Made by a program: the position numbers and the translations under genes
Shown here: positions 55,044-64,000 of the stretch, piece after piece
Layout of the letters: every line of letters begins with the position of its first letter
How positions within the stretch are numbered: the first letter of the stretch is position 1
The notes under the pieces: generated by a model
The model's database searches: none
Seen by the model: the letters and a program-made list of their open reading frames with translations, nothing else
Told to the model about the DNA's origin: nothing
Origin: Arthrobacter sp. D5-1
Lineage (GTDB): Bacteria > Actinomycetota > Actinomycetes > Actinomycetales > Micrococcaceae
DNA length: 64,000 bases
Assembly: GCF_017357425.1 (NCBI RefSeq)
Contig: NZ_CP014571.1
Location: forward strand, 1,922,001 to 1,986,000
Reading direction: 5' to 3'

Positions 55044-56162
55044 ATGACTCCTGACTCCCGCAACGCGTCCAAGCCTTTGTCCGTCGTCCTTGCAGGCGGC
55101 GGTACTGCCGGGCATGTGAGCCCGCTGCTGGCCATCGCCGATGCCATCAAGGACAAGCGTCCGGATGCTTCCATCCTGGCTGTGGGCACGCCGTCGGGCA
55201 TGGAAACGCGGCTCATCCCGGCGGCCGGCTACGAACTCGCCACCATTGACCGGGTTCCGTTTCCGCGCCGGCCCTCTGTTGACCTGATCAAGCTTCCGGC
55301 CCGGTTGCTGGCCGCGGTCTCCCAGGCCGGCCGGATCCTGAAGGATGCCGACGCCGACGTCCTGGTGGGTGTGGGCGGTTACGTATGCACTCCGATGTAC
55401 CTGGCCGCCCGTAAACTCGGCATCCCCGTGGTGATCCACGAGGCCAACATGAAAGCCGGTCTGGCCAACCGGGTGGGTGCCCGGTTCAGCAAACACGTCG
55501 CCGTGGCCTTCTCCGGCACCCGGTTGCGGGGCGCCCGTCATGTTGGCATGCCCATGCGGCGTGCCATTTCCGGACTGCACCGGGCAACGGCTGCGCCTGC
55601 CGCCAAAGAAGCCTTGGGCTTTGACCCGGACCGTCCCGCGTTGATCGTCACCGGCGGTTCCTCGGGTGCCATGAGCATCAACCGTTCCATCGCTGCGGCC
55701 TTGCCGGCGTTGGCGGCCAGCGGCATCCAGACCCTGCACATTACCGGCAACGGGAAAGCTGTCCTCAACGAACATGGCGGTCTGCTGGCCGCTGAGGGAT
55801 ACCGCCAGGTTGAGTATGTGGACGGGATGGAGAACGTCTACGCTGCCGCCGATGTCCTTCTGGCCCGCGCCGGCGCGGGAACGGTCAGCGAAGTGGCCGC
55901 GGTGGGAGTTCCGGCCGTCTTTGTGCCGCTGCCCATCGGAAACGGGGAACAGGCCCTGAATGCTGCCCCGTTGGTGGATGCAGGCGGGGCGCTCCTGGTT
56001 GACGACAAAGACCTCAGCCCGGAATGGCTCGAGAGAGAACTCATTCCGCTGCTCTCGGACCACAGCCGGCTCGTCGACATGGCGCGCAAATCCGAAGCCC
56101 TTGGTATTAGAAACGCCGATCAGCGCATGGCTGATCTTGTCCTGGAAGCGGTATCCGCATGA
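55044..56162 (+). CDS. murG: Lipid II synthase MurG
   Basis: A 372-residue GT-B glycosyltransferase that adds GlcNAc to lipid I on the inner membrane face. The N-terminal glycine loop [20 protein letters not shown] and the UDP-GlcNAc site ([43 protein letters not shown]) are clear. It starts 6 bp after ftsW and overlaps murC by 4 bp. Confidence 0.96.
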   Translation: MTPDSRNASKPLSVVLAGGGTAGHVSPLLAIADAIKDKRPDASILAVGTPSGMETRLIPAAGYELATIDRVPFPRRPSVDLIKLPARLLAAVSQAGRILKDADADVLVGVGGYVCTPMYLAARKLGIPVVIHEANMKAGLANRVGARFSKHVAVAFSGTRLRGARHVGMPMRRAISGLHRATAAPAAKEALGFDPDRPALIVTGGSSGAMSINRSIAAALPALAASGIQTLHITGNGKAVLNEHGGLLAAEGYRQVEYVDGMENVYAAADVLLARAGAGTVSEVAAVGVPAVFVPLPIGNGEQALNAAPLVDAGGALLVDDKDLSPEWLERELIPLLSDHSRLVDMARKSEALGIRNADQRMADLVLEAVSA

Positions 56163-57529
56163 CCACCAGCATCGCCCCCCTCAAGTCCTTGGGCCGCGTC
56201 CACTTCATTGGCATCGGCGGCGTGGGAATGTCCGCCGTCGCACGCATCATGGTGGCCCGCGGGGTCCCCGTCAGTGGTACCGATGCCAAAGACCTTCCGG
56301 TCATGCATGACCTCTCCTCGGCAGGGGCCCGCATCGCGGTGGGATACCACCAAGGCAACCTGGCAGACGCCCAGACGATCGTGGCCGGCTCGGCCATCCG
56401 CGCCGACAATCCGGAACTTGCCGCGGCGCGGGCCGCCGGGTTGCCGGTATTGCACCGTTCCGAAGCCTTGGCAGCCACCATGGCCGGCCACCGCGTGGTG
56501 ACAGTGGCGGGTACGCACGGCAAGTCCACCACTACCTCCATGATCGCCGTCCTGCTGAAGGAGGCCGGCGTTGACCCTACCTTTGCCATTGGGGCCAACG
56601 TCCCGGCGTTGGGAGTGAACGCAGCCCATGGGAATTCGGACATCTTTGTTGCCGAGGCGGACGAGTCCGATGGATCCTTCCTCAACTACCGGCCGCTGAT
56701 CGCCGTGGTGACCAACGTCGAGGCAGACCACCTGGACCACTATGGAACACCGGAAGCGGTCTTCGCCTCCTTTGACAACTTCGCGGCGCTCCTTCCGGCT
56801 GACGGCGTTCTCCTGGCCTGCGCCGACGACGCCGGCGCCCGTGCCCTGGCCGAGCGCACGGCATCCCAAGGGATCACGCGGGTACTGACGTACGGGACCT
56901 CGGACGACGCCGACATCCGGCTTTTCGACGGCGGCCCGGGCGACGTTTCGGTGGCCTTCGGGGACAAGGTCCACAGGGTCGAACTGCAGGTACCTGGCCG
57001 TCACAACGCCCTGAACGCGGCAGCCGCGTTCGCGGTCGCCGTCGAACTTGGTGTGGAACCGGAAGCTGCCGCCGCAGCGCTGGGCCATTTCACCGGGGCT
57101 TCACGGAGGTTTGAGTTCAAAGGCCAGGGGAGGGGAGTGCGGGTCTATGACGATTACGCCCACCACCCCACGGAGGTTCGCGCTGCCTTGTCGGCGGCCC
57201 GTTCGGTAGCAGGCGGCAACAAAGTCCACGTCCTGTTCCAGCCGCACCTGTTTTCCCGTACGCGTGAATTTGCCAAGGAATTCGCCGCAGCGTTGGACAC
57301 AGCGGATACGGCCTTGATCCTGGATATCTACCCTGCCCGGGAGGATCCAATTCCTGGTGTCACCAGTGACTTGATCGTCGATCAGCTGGCCACGGGACGG
57401 CTGGTGGCGGCCGGCGAAGCTGTGGAGGCCCTGGCAGCCGTCGCCCACGAGGGCGACGTGGTCCTGACCGTGGGCGCGGGTGATGTCACCGCCTATGGGC
57501 CAGTGATCGTGGAGGCGTTGGGTGGCTAG
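56159..57529 (+). CDS. murC: UDP-MurNAc:L-alanine ligase MurC
   Basis: A 456-residue Mur ligase that attaches the first stem residue. [17 protein letters not shown] forms the nucleotide-binding start; [15 protein letters not shown] is the ATP loop; [12 protein letters not shown] and HLFSRTREF are MurC signatures. It lies between murG (4-bp overlap) and ftsQ (8-bp overlap). Confidence 0.96.
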   Translation: MTTSIAPLKSLGRVHFIGIGGVGMSAVARIMVARGVPVSGTDAKDLPVMHDLSSAGARIAVGYHQGNLADAQTIVAGSAIRADNPELAAARAAGLPVLHRSEALAATMAGHRVVTVAGTHGKSTTTSMIAVLLKEAGVDPTFAIGANVPALGVNAAHGNSDIFVAEADESDGSFLNYRPLIAVVTNVEADHLDHYGTPEAVFASFDNFAALLPADGVLLACADDAGARALAERTASQGITRVLTYGTSDDADIRLFDGGPGDVSVAFGDKVHRVELQVPGRHNALNAAAAFAVAVELGVEPEAAAAALGHFTGASRRFEFKGQGRGVRVYDDYAHHPTEVRAALSAARSVAGGNKVHVLFQPHLFSRTREFAKEFAAALDTADTALILDIYPAREDPIPGVTSDLIVDQLATGRLVAAGEAVEALAAVAHEGDVVLTVGAGDVTAYGPVIVEALGG

Positions 57530-58427
57530 CACCCGCAAGCCGACGTACAGGCCGGGAACGGAACCCCGGCCGGGATCCTCACGGCCGGGCAGCGGATCCG
57601 ACCACGTCATCAGCGCACAACGCTCCCTTGAGCCGGAGGGTAATTCCGTCACGGCCGCCGGCACATCCGCCACCGGCACATCGGCCGCCTCCACCGCGTC
57701 CTCGGACAACGTCATTGTCTTTCCGGAGCCGAAACGGCGGCGCCAGCGGAGGCTGGTGATGTGGACGCTCTCCATAGTGGCGGCTGTAGTGGCGGCCCTG
57801 ATCGCCGGAGCGGTCTTCTCCCCGGCGCTGGCAGTCAGGACCATCACGGTGGACGGCACCACGCTGCTGACTCCGGAGGCGGTGCAGAAAGCTCTTTCGG
57901 GCCTCGAAGGCAAACCACTGCCCCAGGTGGGTGAACAGGAGATCAACGAGCTCCTCAAGCCACTGGTGCAGGTTCGCTCGGCCACGATCGAGGCGCGCCC
58001 GCCGTCAGAGTTGCTGGTTCACGTCAACGAGCGCGTTCCGGTGGCCTTGCTGAAGCAGGGGGACGCCTACGTGATGGTTGATGTGGACGGAGTACAGCTC
58101 GGGGCTACCAAGGACCAGTCAGCGGTGGCGCTGCCCTTGATCGATGCCGGGGCCGGAGCCACCAATACGGAGCTGTTCAAGGCCATTGCGGCCGTCCTGG
58201 ACACCCTGCCCGCCGATGTCCGAGCCAAAATGTCCACGGCTTCGGCCGCTTCCCCGGACGCCGTGGAGCTGAAATTGGTGGACGGAAAGACGGTAGTGTG
58301 GGGCAATGCCGAGGACAGGGAACTGAAGGCGAAGGCACTCGAAGCACTGCTGAAGATGCCTGCGGACCCGAAGGTTCAAGTGAGTGTCTACGACGTCAGC
58401 GTTCCGCGGCATCCATTCACAAAATAA
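57522..58427 (+). CDS. ftsQ: Division protein FtsQ (POTRA domain)
   Basis: A 301-residue bitopic protein. A long basic, disordered cytoplasmic tail of about 75 residues precedes one membrane helix (VMWTLSIVAAVVAALIAGAVF). The extracellular POTRA domain begins ALAVRTITVDGTTLLTPEAVQKAL. FtsQ recruits FtsL and the septal synthases. GTG at 57522 overlaps murC. A 216-bp gap follows before ftsZ. Confidence 0.93.
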   Translation: MASTRKPTYRPGTEPRPGSSRPGSGSDHVISAQRSLEPEGNSVTAAGTSATGTSAASTASSDNVIVFPEPKRRRQRRLVMWTLSIVAAVVAALIAGAVFSPALAVRTITVDGTTLLTPEAVQKALSGLEGKPLPQVGEQEINELLKPLVQVRSATIEARPPSELLVHVNERVPVALLKQGDAYVMVDVDGVQLGATKDQSAVALPLIDAGAGATNTELFKAIAAVLDTLPADVRAKMSTASAASPDAVELKLVDGKTVVWGNAEDRELKAKALEALLKMPADPKVQVSVYDVSVPRHPFTK

Positions 58428-58545
58428 GCAGTTTCGAGGACGTAACCTACGGCCGGCGGTGGCCTTATTTCGCGGCAATCACACGACACGCGCAAGCGGA
58501 GATTGCATGTGCGAAGCATAGGAAATACCGTCGCAGTAGAGTTAC

Positions 58546-58601
58546 TTGACATAACTATAACCTTCAACTAGAGGGTTAAGGTCCAAGGATTCACGTTGGA
58601 C
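58546..58601 (+). promoter_or_regulatory. ftsZ promoter and leader hairpin
   Basis: TTGACA (58546-58551) and TAGAGG (58569-58574) with a 17-base spacer resemble a housekeeping promoter. A TAACC/GGTTA inverted repeat (58558-58578) overlaps the second element and may be an operator. GTCCAA/TTGGAC (58581-58601) could form a small leader stem. They lie 43-98 bp ahead of the ftsZ start. Confidence 0.6.
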
Positions 58602-58643
58602 TCGATCAGTTTCGCTATAGGACACAAGCAAGGGGCACGAAAC

Positions 58644-59864
58644 GTGGCAGCACCGCAGAATTACTTGGCCGTCATCAAGGTCGTCGGCATCGGCGGCGGT
58701 GGCGTGAACGCAGTCAACCGCATGATCGAGGTGGGCCTTCGGGGCGTCGAGTTCATCGCGATCAACACTGATGCGCAGGCGCTGCTCATGAGCGACGCCG
58801 ACGTCAAGCTTGACGTTGGACGTGAACTCACGCGTGGCCTTGGCGCCGGCGCGAACCCCGAGGTGGGCAAGCAGGCCGCAGAGGACCACGCCGACGAGAT
58901 CGAAGAAGTTCTCCGCGGTGCTGACATGGTCTTTGTGACCGCCGGTGAAGGCGGTGGCACCGGAACCGGTGGCGCCCCCGTAGTGGCACGCATCGCCCGC
59001 TCGCTGGGCGCGCTGACCATCGGTGTGGTGACGCGCCCGTTCACCTTCGAAGGCCGCCGTCGTGCCGGTTCGGCCGAGGCCGGCATCGACGCCCTGCGCG
59101 ACGAAGTCGACACCCTGATTGTCATCCCCAACGACCGCCTCCTGTCCATCAGCGATCGCAACGTCTCCGTCCTGGACGCCTTCCGTTCCGCGGACCAGGT
59201 GCTCCTCTCCGGTGTCCAGGGCATCACGGACCTCATCACCACCCCCGGCCTGATCAACCTTGACTTCGCCGACGTCAAGTCCGTCATGCAGGGCGCGGGC
59301 TCGGCCCTGATGGGTATTGGTTCCGCCCGCGGCGAGGACCGTGCGGTCAAGGCTGCCGAGCTGGCCATCGCTTCGCCGCTGCTGGAAGCTTCCATCGACG
59401 GCGCCCACGGCGTCCTGCTCTCCATCCAGGGTGGTTCGGACCTGGGTCTCTTTGAAATCAACGAGGCCGCCCGTTTGGTTCAGGAAGTGGCACACCCCGA
59501 AGCCAATATCATCTTCGGCGCAGTCATTGACGACGCTTTGGGCGATGAGGCACGCGTGACCGTCATCGCGGCAGGCTTCGATGATGTGAAAGCGACCTCG
59601 CCTTCCATGGACCAGTCGCGTCCTGCGCAGAACCCCGTCCCCTCGGATCGTCCCGCTGCCCCGAGCAGCGCACCGTCCAGCGCCGCTGCTCCGCAGCACG
59701 CAACGGCCGGAATCGGTGCCGCAGGCCTGAGCAACTGGGGCCAGCAGCGTCCGTCGGCACTCCCTGCCGACTCAGGCTTCGACGTCGACCTCCCGGCGGT
59801 AGTGGAGCCCGATCTTTCGGGCAGCCGTTCCGACGACCTCGACGTCCCCGACTTCCTGAAGTAA
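58644..59864 (+). CDS. ftsZ: Cell division protein FtsZ
   Basis: A 406-residue tubulin-like GTPase forming the Z ring. The start is the GTG at 58644 with AGGGG upstream; the frame continues to 58596 but without a ribosome site. [11 protein letters not shown], the tubulin signature [15 protein letters not shown] and the T7 loop [11 protein letters not shown] are seen. A 90-residue Pro/Ala linker ends in [10 protein letters not shown], the C-terminal peptide that binds SepF. Confidence 0.97.
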   Translation: MAAPQNYLAVIKVVGIGGGGVNAVNRMIEVGLRGVEFIAINTDAQALLMSDADVKLDVGRELTRGLGAGANPEVGKQAAEDHADEIEEVLRGADMVFVTAGEGGGTGTGGAPVVARIARSLGALTIGVVTRPFTFEGRRRAGSAEAGIDALRDEVDTLIVIPNDRLLSISDRNVSVLDAFRSADQVLLSGVQGITDLITTPGLINLDFADVKSVMQGAGSALMGIGSARGEDRAVKAAELAIASPLLEASIDGAHGVLLSIQGGSDLGLFEINEAARLVQEVAHPEANIIFGAVIDDALGDEARVTVIAAGFDDVKATSPSMDQSRPAQNPVPSDRPAAPSSAPSSAAAPQHATAGIGAAGLSNWGQQRPSALPADSGFDVDLPAVVEPDLSGSRSDDLDVPDFLK

Positions 59865-59889
59865 GCCGCGTTCGGAGAGTCCATTCCTG

Positions 59890-60603
59890 GTGTTCTGGTG
59901 GCGCAATGAAGTTCGGCCCGGCGTCTCTGTAGCCTTCACGGATACAGGCGCCGGGAACCTGGCTCTCCACGTGGGAGACAACCCCGCCGAGGTCCTGGCG
60001 CGCCGCGTTCGAGTTGAACAGGCCGCCGGACTGGAAGCCGGCACATTCCAGTACATGGATCAGGTCCATGGCAACACCGTGGCGTTCATTGACGCCCACG
60101 GGCCAGGGCCAACGGCCGACGCCATGGTTTCAGCCGCCACTTCTTCACGACGTGCGGTGCAGCCGCTGGCGGTCATGGTGGCCGACTGCGTACCCGTGGT
60201 CTTCGTGGGGAGCGGTACCGGCGCCGATCCTGTGATTGCAGTAGCCCATGCCGGGCGCCCCGGTGTGGCTTCGGCGGTTGTGCCCGCAACCGTCGAGGAA
60301 ATGCGCAGGCGCGGTGCAGTGGACATCCATGCATGGCTGGGCCCTTCCATCTGCGGATCCTGCTACGAGGTGCCGCCCGGGTTACGGGACGAGGTCGCGG
60401 CCCGGGTTCCTGCCACGTGGGCCACCACGTCCTGGGGTACGCCCGCCCTGGATCTTCCCGCCGGCGTCAGGGCCCAACTGGAAGCCATGGATGTCACCTT
60501 GGAGTACTCGGGGGAGTGCACTCGGGAGCACAATTCACTTTTCTCATACCGCCGGGACTCCCGGACGGGTCGATTTGCAGGTTTGGTGTGGACGCATGAT
60601 TAG
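59890..60603 (+). CDS. pgeF: YfiH/PgeF-family purine nucleoside phosphorylase-like protein
   Basis: A 237-residue laccase-domain (DUF152) protein. Metal and active-site motifs are YMDQVHGN, MVADCVPVV, AVAHAGRPG and GPSICGSCYEV, which provide the conserved His-Cys-His set. Family members have been reported as purine nucleoside phosphorylases or as editors of peptidoglycan precursors. It starts with GTG 25 bp after ftsZ and overlaps yggS by 8 bp. Confidence 0.88.
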   Translation: MFWWRNEVRPGVSVAFTDTGAGNLALHVGDNPAEVLARRVRVEQAAGLEAGTFQYMDQVHGNTVAFIDAHGPGPTADAMVSAATSSRRAVQPLAVMVADCVPVVFVGSGTGADPVIAVAHAGRPGVASAVVPATVEEMRRRGAVDIHAWLGPSICGSCYEVPPGLRDEVAARVPATWATTSWGTPALDLPAGVRAQLEAMDVTLEYSGECTREHNSLFSYRRDSRTGRFAGLVWTHD

Positions 60604-61354
60604 CCTTGGTCGCGACGACGAAAAACGCGATGGCCTGACGGGTGATGCCCGGACTGCCGAACTCTCCCACAGGCTTGACACGGTGAGGCGCCGGATCGAA
60701 ACAGCTGTCGCTGCTGCCGGACGGACTGACACGCCACGGCTGATCGTGGTGACCAAATTCCATCCCGCGGACGATGTACGCCGGCTTGCGGCACTGGGCG
60801 TGACCGATGTCGGAGAGAACCGTGATCAGGAAGCTGCCGCCAAAAGCGCCGGTCTTCCCGACGTGGATGTCCGGTGGCATTTCATTGGGCAACTCCAAAG
60901 CAACAAGGCCAAGTCAGTCGTCAAGTATGCTTCGTCGGTTCAGTCGATCGACAGGCTTCAGGTGGTCGACGCCTTGGCTAAGGCCGTTGCGCGGGAACAG
61001 GATGCTACTGGGCGCGGCGACCTCGACTGTTTCATCCAAGTGGGTTTGGATGACGACGCCGGTGCCCACCGTGGTGGCGCCAGCCCTTCCGACGTCGGCG
61101 TGTTGGCAGACAGGATCGAATCGGCTTCCGGCTTGCAGTTGTCCGGGCTCATGGCCGTAGCGCCGTTGGGAGCGGATCCGGAGGCGGCGTTCGAGAAGCT
61201 CTCCGGCATTTCCGAGACCCTCCGGGCCACTCATCCAGCTGCCACGCGGATATCGGCAGGGATGAGCCAGGACCTCGAAGCGGCAGTGAACTTCGGAGCG
61301 ACACACCTGAGAATAGGCTCCGATATTCTCGGTTCCCGTCCGGCCGTGGGGTAG
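60596..61354 (+). CDS. yggS: PLP homeostasis protein YggS (YBL036C family)
   Basis: A 252-residue alanine-racemase-fold PLP protein. The PLP lysine is in LIVVTKFHP, and GENRDQEA, WHFIGQLQSNKAK and GMSQDLEAAVNFGATHLRIG are family motifs. It maintains vitamin B6 and amino acid balance and has no known direct role in division. The ATG at 60596 lies inside the end of pgeF; a longer frame from 60248 is a shadow. Confidence 0.92.
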   Translation: MISLGRDDEKRDGLTGDARTAELSHRLDTVRRRIETAVAAAGRTDTPRLIVVTKFHPADDVRRLAALGVTDVGENRDQEAAAKSAGLPDVDVRWHFIGQLQSNKAKSVVKYASSVQSIDRLQVVDALAKAVAREQDATGRGDLDCFIQVGLDDDAGAHRGGASPSDVGVLADRIESASGLQLSGLMAVAPLGADPEAAFEKLSGISETLRATHPAATRISAGMSQDLEAAVNFGATHLRIGSDILGSRPAVG

Positions 61355-61439
61355 CGTCAAAGTATTGGAATGACGGGCCGGGGTTCCAATATGTCACGTC
61401 ATGGCGGCCCGCCTACTGCAGAAACGATAGGAGTGCACC

Positions 61440-61976
61440 ATGGCTGGCGCTCTGCGCAAGACAATGATCTATCTTGGGCTCGCCGACGGCGATGAACACT
61501 ACGAATCTGAGCAGGCTGTCGCCTCGCACCACGACGAAGAACGCCCCCAGTCACAGGAACGGGAAGAGCGCAGGGCGCCTGCTCCCGTCCGGGAAGTTGT
61601 CCGTGAAATGCCCACTGTAGATGCTGAAGAGGAATACCGCGCACCCGTGACACCCATCAAGCGTGCGGCCTCCAGCCGCGAAGACGCCTCTGGCCTGAGG
61701 CAGATCACCACCGTTCACCCCCGTTCCTACAACGACGCCAAGATCATCGGTGAGAGCTTCAGGGATGGCATTCCCGTCATTATGAACGTCACCGACATGG
61801 GTGAAGCCGACGCCAAGCGCCTCGTGGACTTCTCCGCCGGCCTGGTGTTCGGCCTCCACGGCAGCATCGAGAGGGTGACCAACAAAGTCTTCCTGTTGTC
61901 GCCGTCGTATGTCGAAGTCATCGGTGATGACAAAAAGGCCAGCGAAACCCAAGCCAGCTTCTTCAACCAGAGCTGA
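61440..61976 (+). CDS. sepF: Z-ring anchor SepF
   Basis: A 178-residue protein. The N-terminus [14 protein letters not shown] is the amphipathic membrane-binding helix, followed by a charged linker and the SepF core (about 85-170, with [18 protein letters not shown] and [12 protein letters not shown]). It tethers FtsZ to the membrane, replacing FtsA, which is missing here as in other actinobacteria. Confidence 0.95.
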   Translation: MAGALRKTMIYLGLADGDEHYESEQAVASHHDEERPQSQEREERRAPAPVREVVREMPTVDAEEEYRAPVTPIKRAASSREDASGLRQITTVHPRSYNDAKIIGESFRDGIPVIMNVTDMGEADAKRLVDFSAGLVFGLHGSIERVTNKVFLLSPSYVEVIGDDKKASETQASFFNQS

Positions 61977-61991
61977 CATCGATCTTTTGCG

Positions 61992-62021
61992 GATGCCAGG
62001 CGGGTCAACCTGCCTGGCATC
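61992..62021 (+). terminator. Hairpin after sepF
   Basis: GATGCCAGGC (61992-62001) pairs with GCCTGGCATC (62012-62021), 15 bp after the sepF stop. No strong T-run follows. Confidence 0.6.
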
Positions 62022-62082
62022 TGTGTTGCAATAGTAGGGACCGATCCGCATTCCGGAACAAGTGGGAGATCTGAGCTAACTC

Positions 62083-62370
62083 GTGGGCATTGTTTTCGGC
62101 CTTATCTATATTGTGTTGTTGCTGTTCTTCATTGCCCTGATCATCCGGCTCATCTTCGAATGGGTCCAGATGTTTGCCCGCCAGTGGCGGCCACGGGGTG
62201 TGGCGTTGGTTACAGCGCACGTGGTCTACTCCGTGACGGATCCTCCGCTGGGGAGGCTCCGGAGGCTGATACCGCCACTCCAGTTGGGCGGAATCTCCCT
62301 GGATTTGGGCTTCCTGATCCTGATTATCGCCGTCAGCATTGCGATGGCGGTAACCAACAGCCTGGCGTAG
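62083..62370 (+). CDS. yggT: YggT-family membrane protein
   Basis: A 95-residue protein with two membrane helices (VFGLIYIVLLLFFIALIIRLI and LGFLILIIAVSIAMAVTN). The YggT signature YSVTDPPLGRLRRLIPPLQLG lies between them. Function unclear; it sits between sepF and divIVA in most Gram-positive genomes and may help osmotic balance or division. GTG start at 62083. Confidence 0.9.
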   Translation: MGIVFGLIYIVLLLFFIALIIRLIFEWVQMFARQWRPRGVALVTAHVVYSVTDPPLGRLRRLIPPLQLGGISLDLGFLILIIAVSIAMAVTNSLA

Positions 62371-62418
62371 CTGCTCCGCGGAACCCGGACCACCGATGGT
62401 TCAAAGGCCGCAAATTCG

Positions 62419-62465
62419 CCAATTCAACACGATGGTGTTGAATTGGAGGAACCAGATGATATTTA
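62419..62465. promoter_or_regulatory. Perfect palindrome overlapping the divIVA promoter
   Basis: CCAATTCAACAC (62419-62430) and GTGTTGAATTGG (62435-62446) form a 12-bp perfect inverted repeat around GATG. The right arm holds a possible -35 element TTGAAT (62438-62443) followed by TATTTA at 62460-62465 after 16 bases. Operator, or terminator of yggT, are both possible. Confidence 0.6.
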
Positions 62466-62526
62466 GGTACCGTAGTTTTGAACGGCCGGAAGGCCTACTG
62501 ACTAACTAGACCAACGAGGTGACCAG

Positions 62527-63225
62527 ATGGCTTTGACGCCAGAAGACGTTGTCAACAAGCGCTTTCAGCCGACCAAGTTCCGCGAAGGCTACGACCAGGA
62601 CGAGGTAGATGACTTCCTCGACGAGATCGTGGTGGAACTTCGCCGCTTGAACCAGGAAAATGACGAACTTCGCAAGAAGCTCGGCGAAGCCGGTTCGGCA
62701 GTGCCTGCTGCAGCTGCTGCGGCTCCGGTGGTTGAGAAGGTTCCGGCCCCCGTCAAGGTCGACAAGGAAGCTGAAGCCAAGGCGGAAGCCGAAGCCAAGG
62801 CTGCTGAAGCTGCCAAGAAGAAGGAAGCCGAGCAGGCTGCAGCCGCTGCTGCCGCCGCCAAGGCTCCCGCTGCGACCAACAGCGTCACGCCCTCCGCTGA
62901 ATCTGCTGCGGGCCTGCTGGCCATGGCCCAGCAGATGCACGACAAGCACGTCTCCGACGGTGCCCAGCAGAAGGAAAAGATCATTGCCGAGGCTCAGATC
63001 GAGGCTTCCAGCCTCGTCAACGATGCCCAGGAGAAGTCCCGGAAGATCCTCGGTGCCCTGGAGCAGCAGCGCTCCGTCCTTGAGCGCAAGGTTGAGCAGC
63101 TCCGAGGCTTTGAGCGCGACTACCGTTCACGCCTGAAGGCCTACATTGAAGGCCAGTTGCGCGACCTGGACGCCCGTGGTTCCGTTGCTGCCCCCGAGGT
63201 CGGCGAAGCAACCGCAGACGTTTAG
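62527..63225 (+). CDS. divIVA: Polar growth protein DivIVA (Wag31)
   Basis: A 232-residue coiled-coil scaffold for tip growth. The membrane-binding N-terminal domain MALTPEDVVNKRFQPTKFRE ... DQDEVDDFLDEIV is well conserved. An Ala/Glu/Lys-rich low-complexity middle (about 60-120) leads to a second coiled coil. In mycobacteria Wag31 is phosphorylated by PknA/B; a corresponding site is not obvious. Own promoter upstream. Confidence 0.95.
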   Translation: MALTPEDVVNKRFQPTKFREGYDQDEVDDFLDEIVVELRRLNQENDELRKKLGEAGSAVPAAAAAAPVVEKVPAPVKVDKEAEAKAEAEAKAAEAAKKKEAEQAAAAAAAAKAPAATNSVTPSAESAAGLLAMAQQMHDKHVSDGAQQKEKIIAEAQIEASSLVNDAQEKSRKILGALEQQRSVLERKVEQLRGFERDYRSRLKAYIEGQLRDLDARGSVAAPEVGEATADV

Positions 63226-63236
63226 CAAGTATTCTG

Positions 63237-63274
63237 AAAGCCGGTGGCTGAGGACTCCTCGGCCACCGGCTTTT
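63237..63274 (+). terminator. Terminator after divIVA
   Basis: AAAGCCGGTGGC (63237-63248) pairs with GCCACCGGCTTT (63262-63273), ending in TTTT at 63271-63274. Confidence 0.85.
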
Positions 63275-63325
63275 GCTGTTAAAAGCCCATGACAGTGCCC
63301 GCCACACTTCCCGAATGAAAGCACT

Positions 63326-63949
63326 ATGACCGACTTCACCGATGACGCCCCACAGCCGGCGCCCGCCGCCCGCCGCAAGTGGCGCCCGGCCATGCTCTGG
63401 CTGTTTGCCGGCTTCGCCGTGTTTGCCTACACCTTTGATCAGCTCACCAAGCTTTGGGTGACCAGCACCATGACGGAGGGGGAGCGGATCCCCGTTCTTC
63501 CCCCGTTGCTGCACTGGTACTACATCCGGAATTCGGGTGCCGCGTTCTCCATCGGCGAGAACGTAACCTGGATCTTCACGATTGTCATGGCCGTCGTATC
63601 CGTGGCGATCCTCTTCCAGTTGCGGCGCCTGGGATCGGCCTGGTGGGCCCTGTCGCTGGGCCTGCTGCTCGGAGGAGCGTTGGGCAACCTCACTGACCGC
63701 TTGTTCCGGGAACCGTCGTTTGCGATGGGCCACGTCGTGGATTTCATCCAGCTGCCCAACTTTGCCATTTTCAACATCGCAGACTCAGCCGTGGTGTCCG
63801 GCGTCGTCATCATCTGCCTCCTGACGCTTCGCGGCATCGGCATGGATGGGACGCGTCAAACGTCTGCTCCCAAGCCGGCTGATGACGCACGGTCCGCCAA
63901 TGATGCCAAGCCGGCAGGCGGTTCCACCGGGGAGCCCGCCGGTGAGTAG
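63326..63949 (+). CDS. lspA: Lipoprotein signal peptidase (signal peptidase II)
   Basis: A 207-residue membrane aspartyl protease that removes prolipoprotein signal peptides. Four helices and the catalytic aspartates in GNLTDRL and FNIADSAV are visible, plus RNSGAAFS. The last 40 residues are an Ala/Pro/Ser-rich cytoplasmic tail absent from short homologues. It would process the lipoprotein encoded at 40765-41343. Confidence 0.94.
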   Translation: MTDFTDDAPQPAPAARRKWRPAMLWLFAGFAVFAYTFDQLTKLWVTSTMTEGERIPVLPPLLHWYYIRNSGAAFSIGENVTWIFTIVMAVVSVAILFQLRRLGSAWWALSLGLLLGGALGNLTDRLFREPSFAMGHVVDFIQLPNFAIFNIADSAVVSGVVIICLLTLRGIGMDGTRQTSAPKPADDARSANDAKPAGGSTGEPAGE

Positions 63950-64000
63950 CGCTGTAGTGGTGCCCGACGAACTGGCAGGTGTTCGGGCTGACGCAGGCCT
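63942..64000 (+). CDS. rluD: RluD-family pseudouridine synthase, 5' end only
   Basis: A GTG at 63942 inside the end of lspA opens a frame reading SSAVVVPDELAGVRADAGL to the window edge. A VPDELAGxRxDxxL start is typical of actinobacterial RluD, which usually follows lspA. Only 19 codons are visible, so the call rests mostly on context. Confidence 0.65.
   Translation, partial: MSSAVVVPDELAGVRADAG

Noticed and set aside
54525..56063. A 512-codon minus-strand frame opposite ftsW and murG
   Set aside because: It covers two certain genes on the other strand and has no ribosome site or recognisable family; a high-GC artefact.

Overview
The window is a stretch of high-GC actinobacterial chromosome. 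Gene content, many GTG starts and tightly overlapping operons point to the Micrococcaceae, most like Arthrobacter or Paenarthrobacter. This placement is inferred from protein families and gene order, not from a database search. No prophage, insertion sequence, transposase or CRISPR array is visible; almost everything is core genome.

Layout. (1) 51-8853 is metabolic: a Nudix hydrolase; a minus-strand methylcitrate (propionate) operon gntR-prpD-prpB-prpC; then a CitA/DcuS-type sensor kinase with a frame-disrupted response regulator, divergent from the C4-dicarboxylate symporter dctA. (2) 9107-17055 is a plus-strand housekeeping run: parA, scpA, scpB (chromosome condensation), a pseudouridine synthase, tyrA, cmk, a PlsC acyltransferase and der, followed by tRNA-Pro(GGG). 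(3) 17394-19870 holds a divergent MarR/MFS pair and a membrane protein. (4) 19987-23057 is gcvH-garA-ftsR-DUF151-merR, matching the order I recall for Mycobacterium tuberculosis Rv1826-Rv1830. An orphan ParA-like ATPase, pyruvate carboxylase, an acyl-CoA synthetase, a ROK glucokinase, two tandem alpha/beta hydrolases and a second PlsC-type protein follow.

(5) 33959-43286 resembles the mycobacterial segment upstream of the division cluster: class II DAHP synthase, PknL-type PASTA kinase, a LysM lytic transglycosylase, an Rv2175c-like DNA-binding protein, a polyprenyl diphosphate synthase, a lipoprotein, dinB and a DUF3040 membrane protein. (6) 43724-63949 is a complete actinobacterial division and cell-wall (dcw) cluster: mraZ-rsmH-ftsL-ftsI-murE-murF-mraY-murD-ftsW-murG-murC-ftsQ-ftsZ-pgeF-yggS-sepF-yggT-divIVA-lspA. 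The start of an rluD-like gene is cut by the window end. There is no ftsA.

The cell-wall genes form a functional whole: UDP-MurNAc-peptide synthesis (MurC-F), lipid carrier steps (MraY, MurG), polymerisation and cross-linking (FtsW, FtsI), the Z ring and its anchors (FtsZ, SepF, FtsQ, FtsL) and polar growth (DivIVA). PknL and GarA suggest Ser/Thr-kinase control of growth and of 2-oxoglutarate flux.

I found no wholly new system. The observations most worth a second look are non-coding or mutational: many paired GTGG-type MraZ-like boxes in both orientations upstream of mraZ; a degenerate 9-bp tandem repeat in front of the LysM transglycosylase gene; a perfect 12-bp hairpin over the divIVA promoter; a one-base frame disruption in the response regulator; and candidate CRP/GlxR, GntR and MarR operators.
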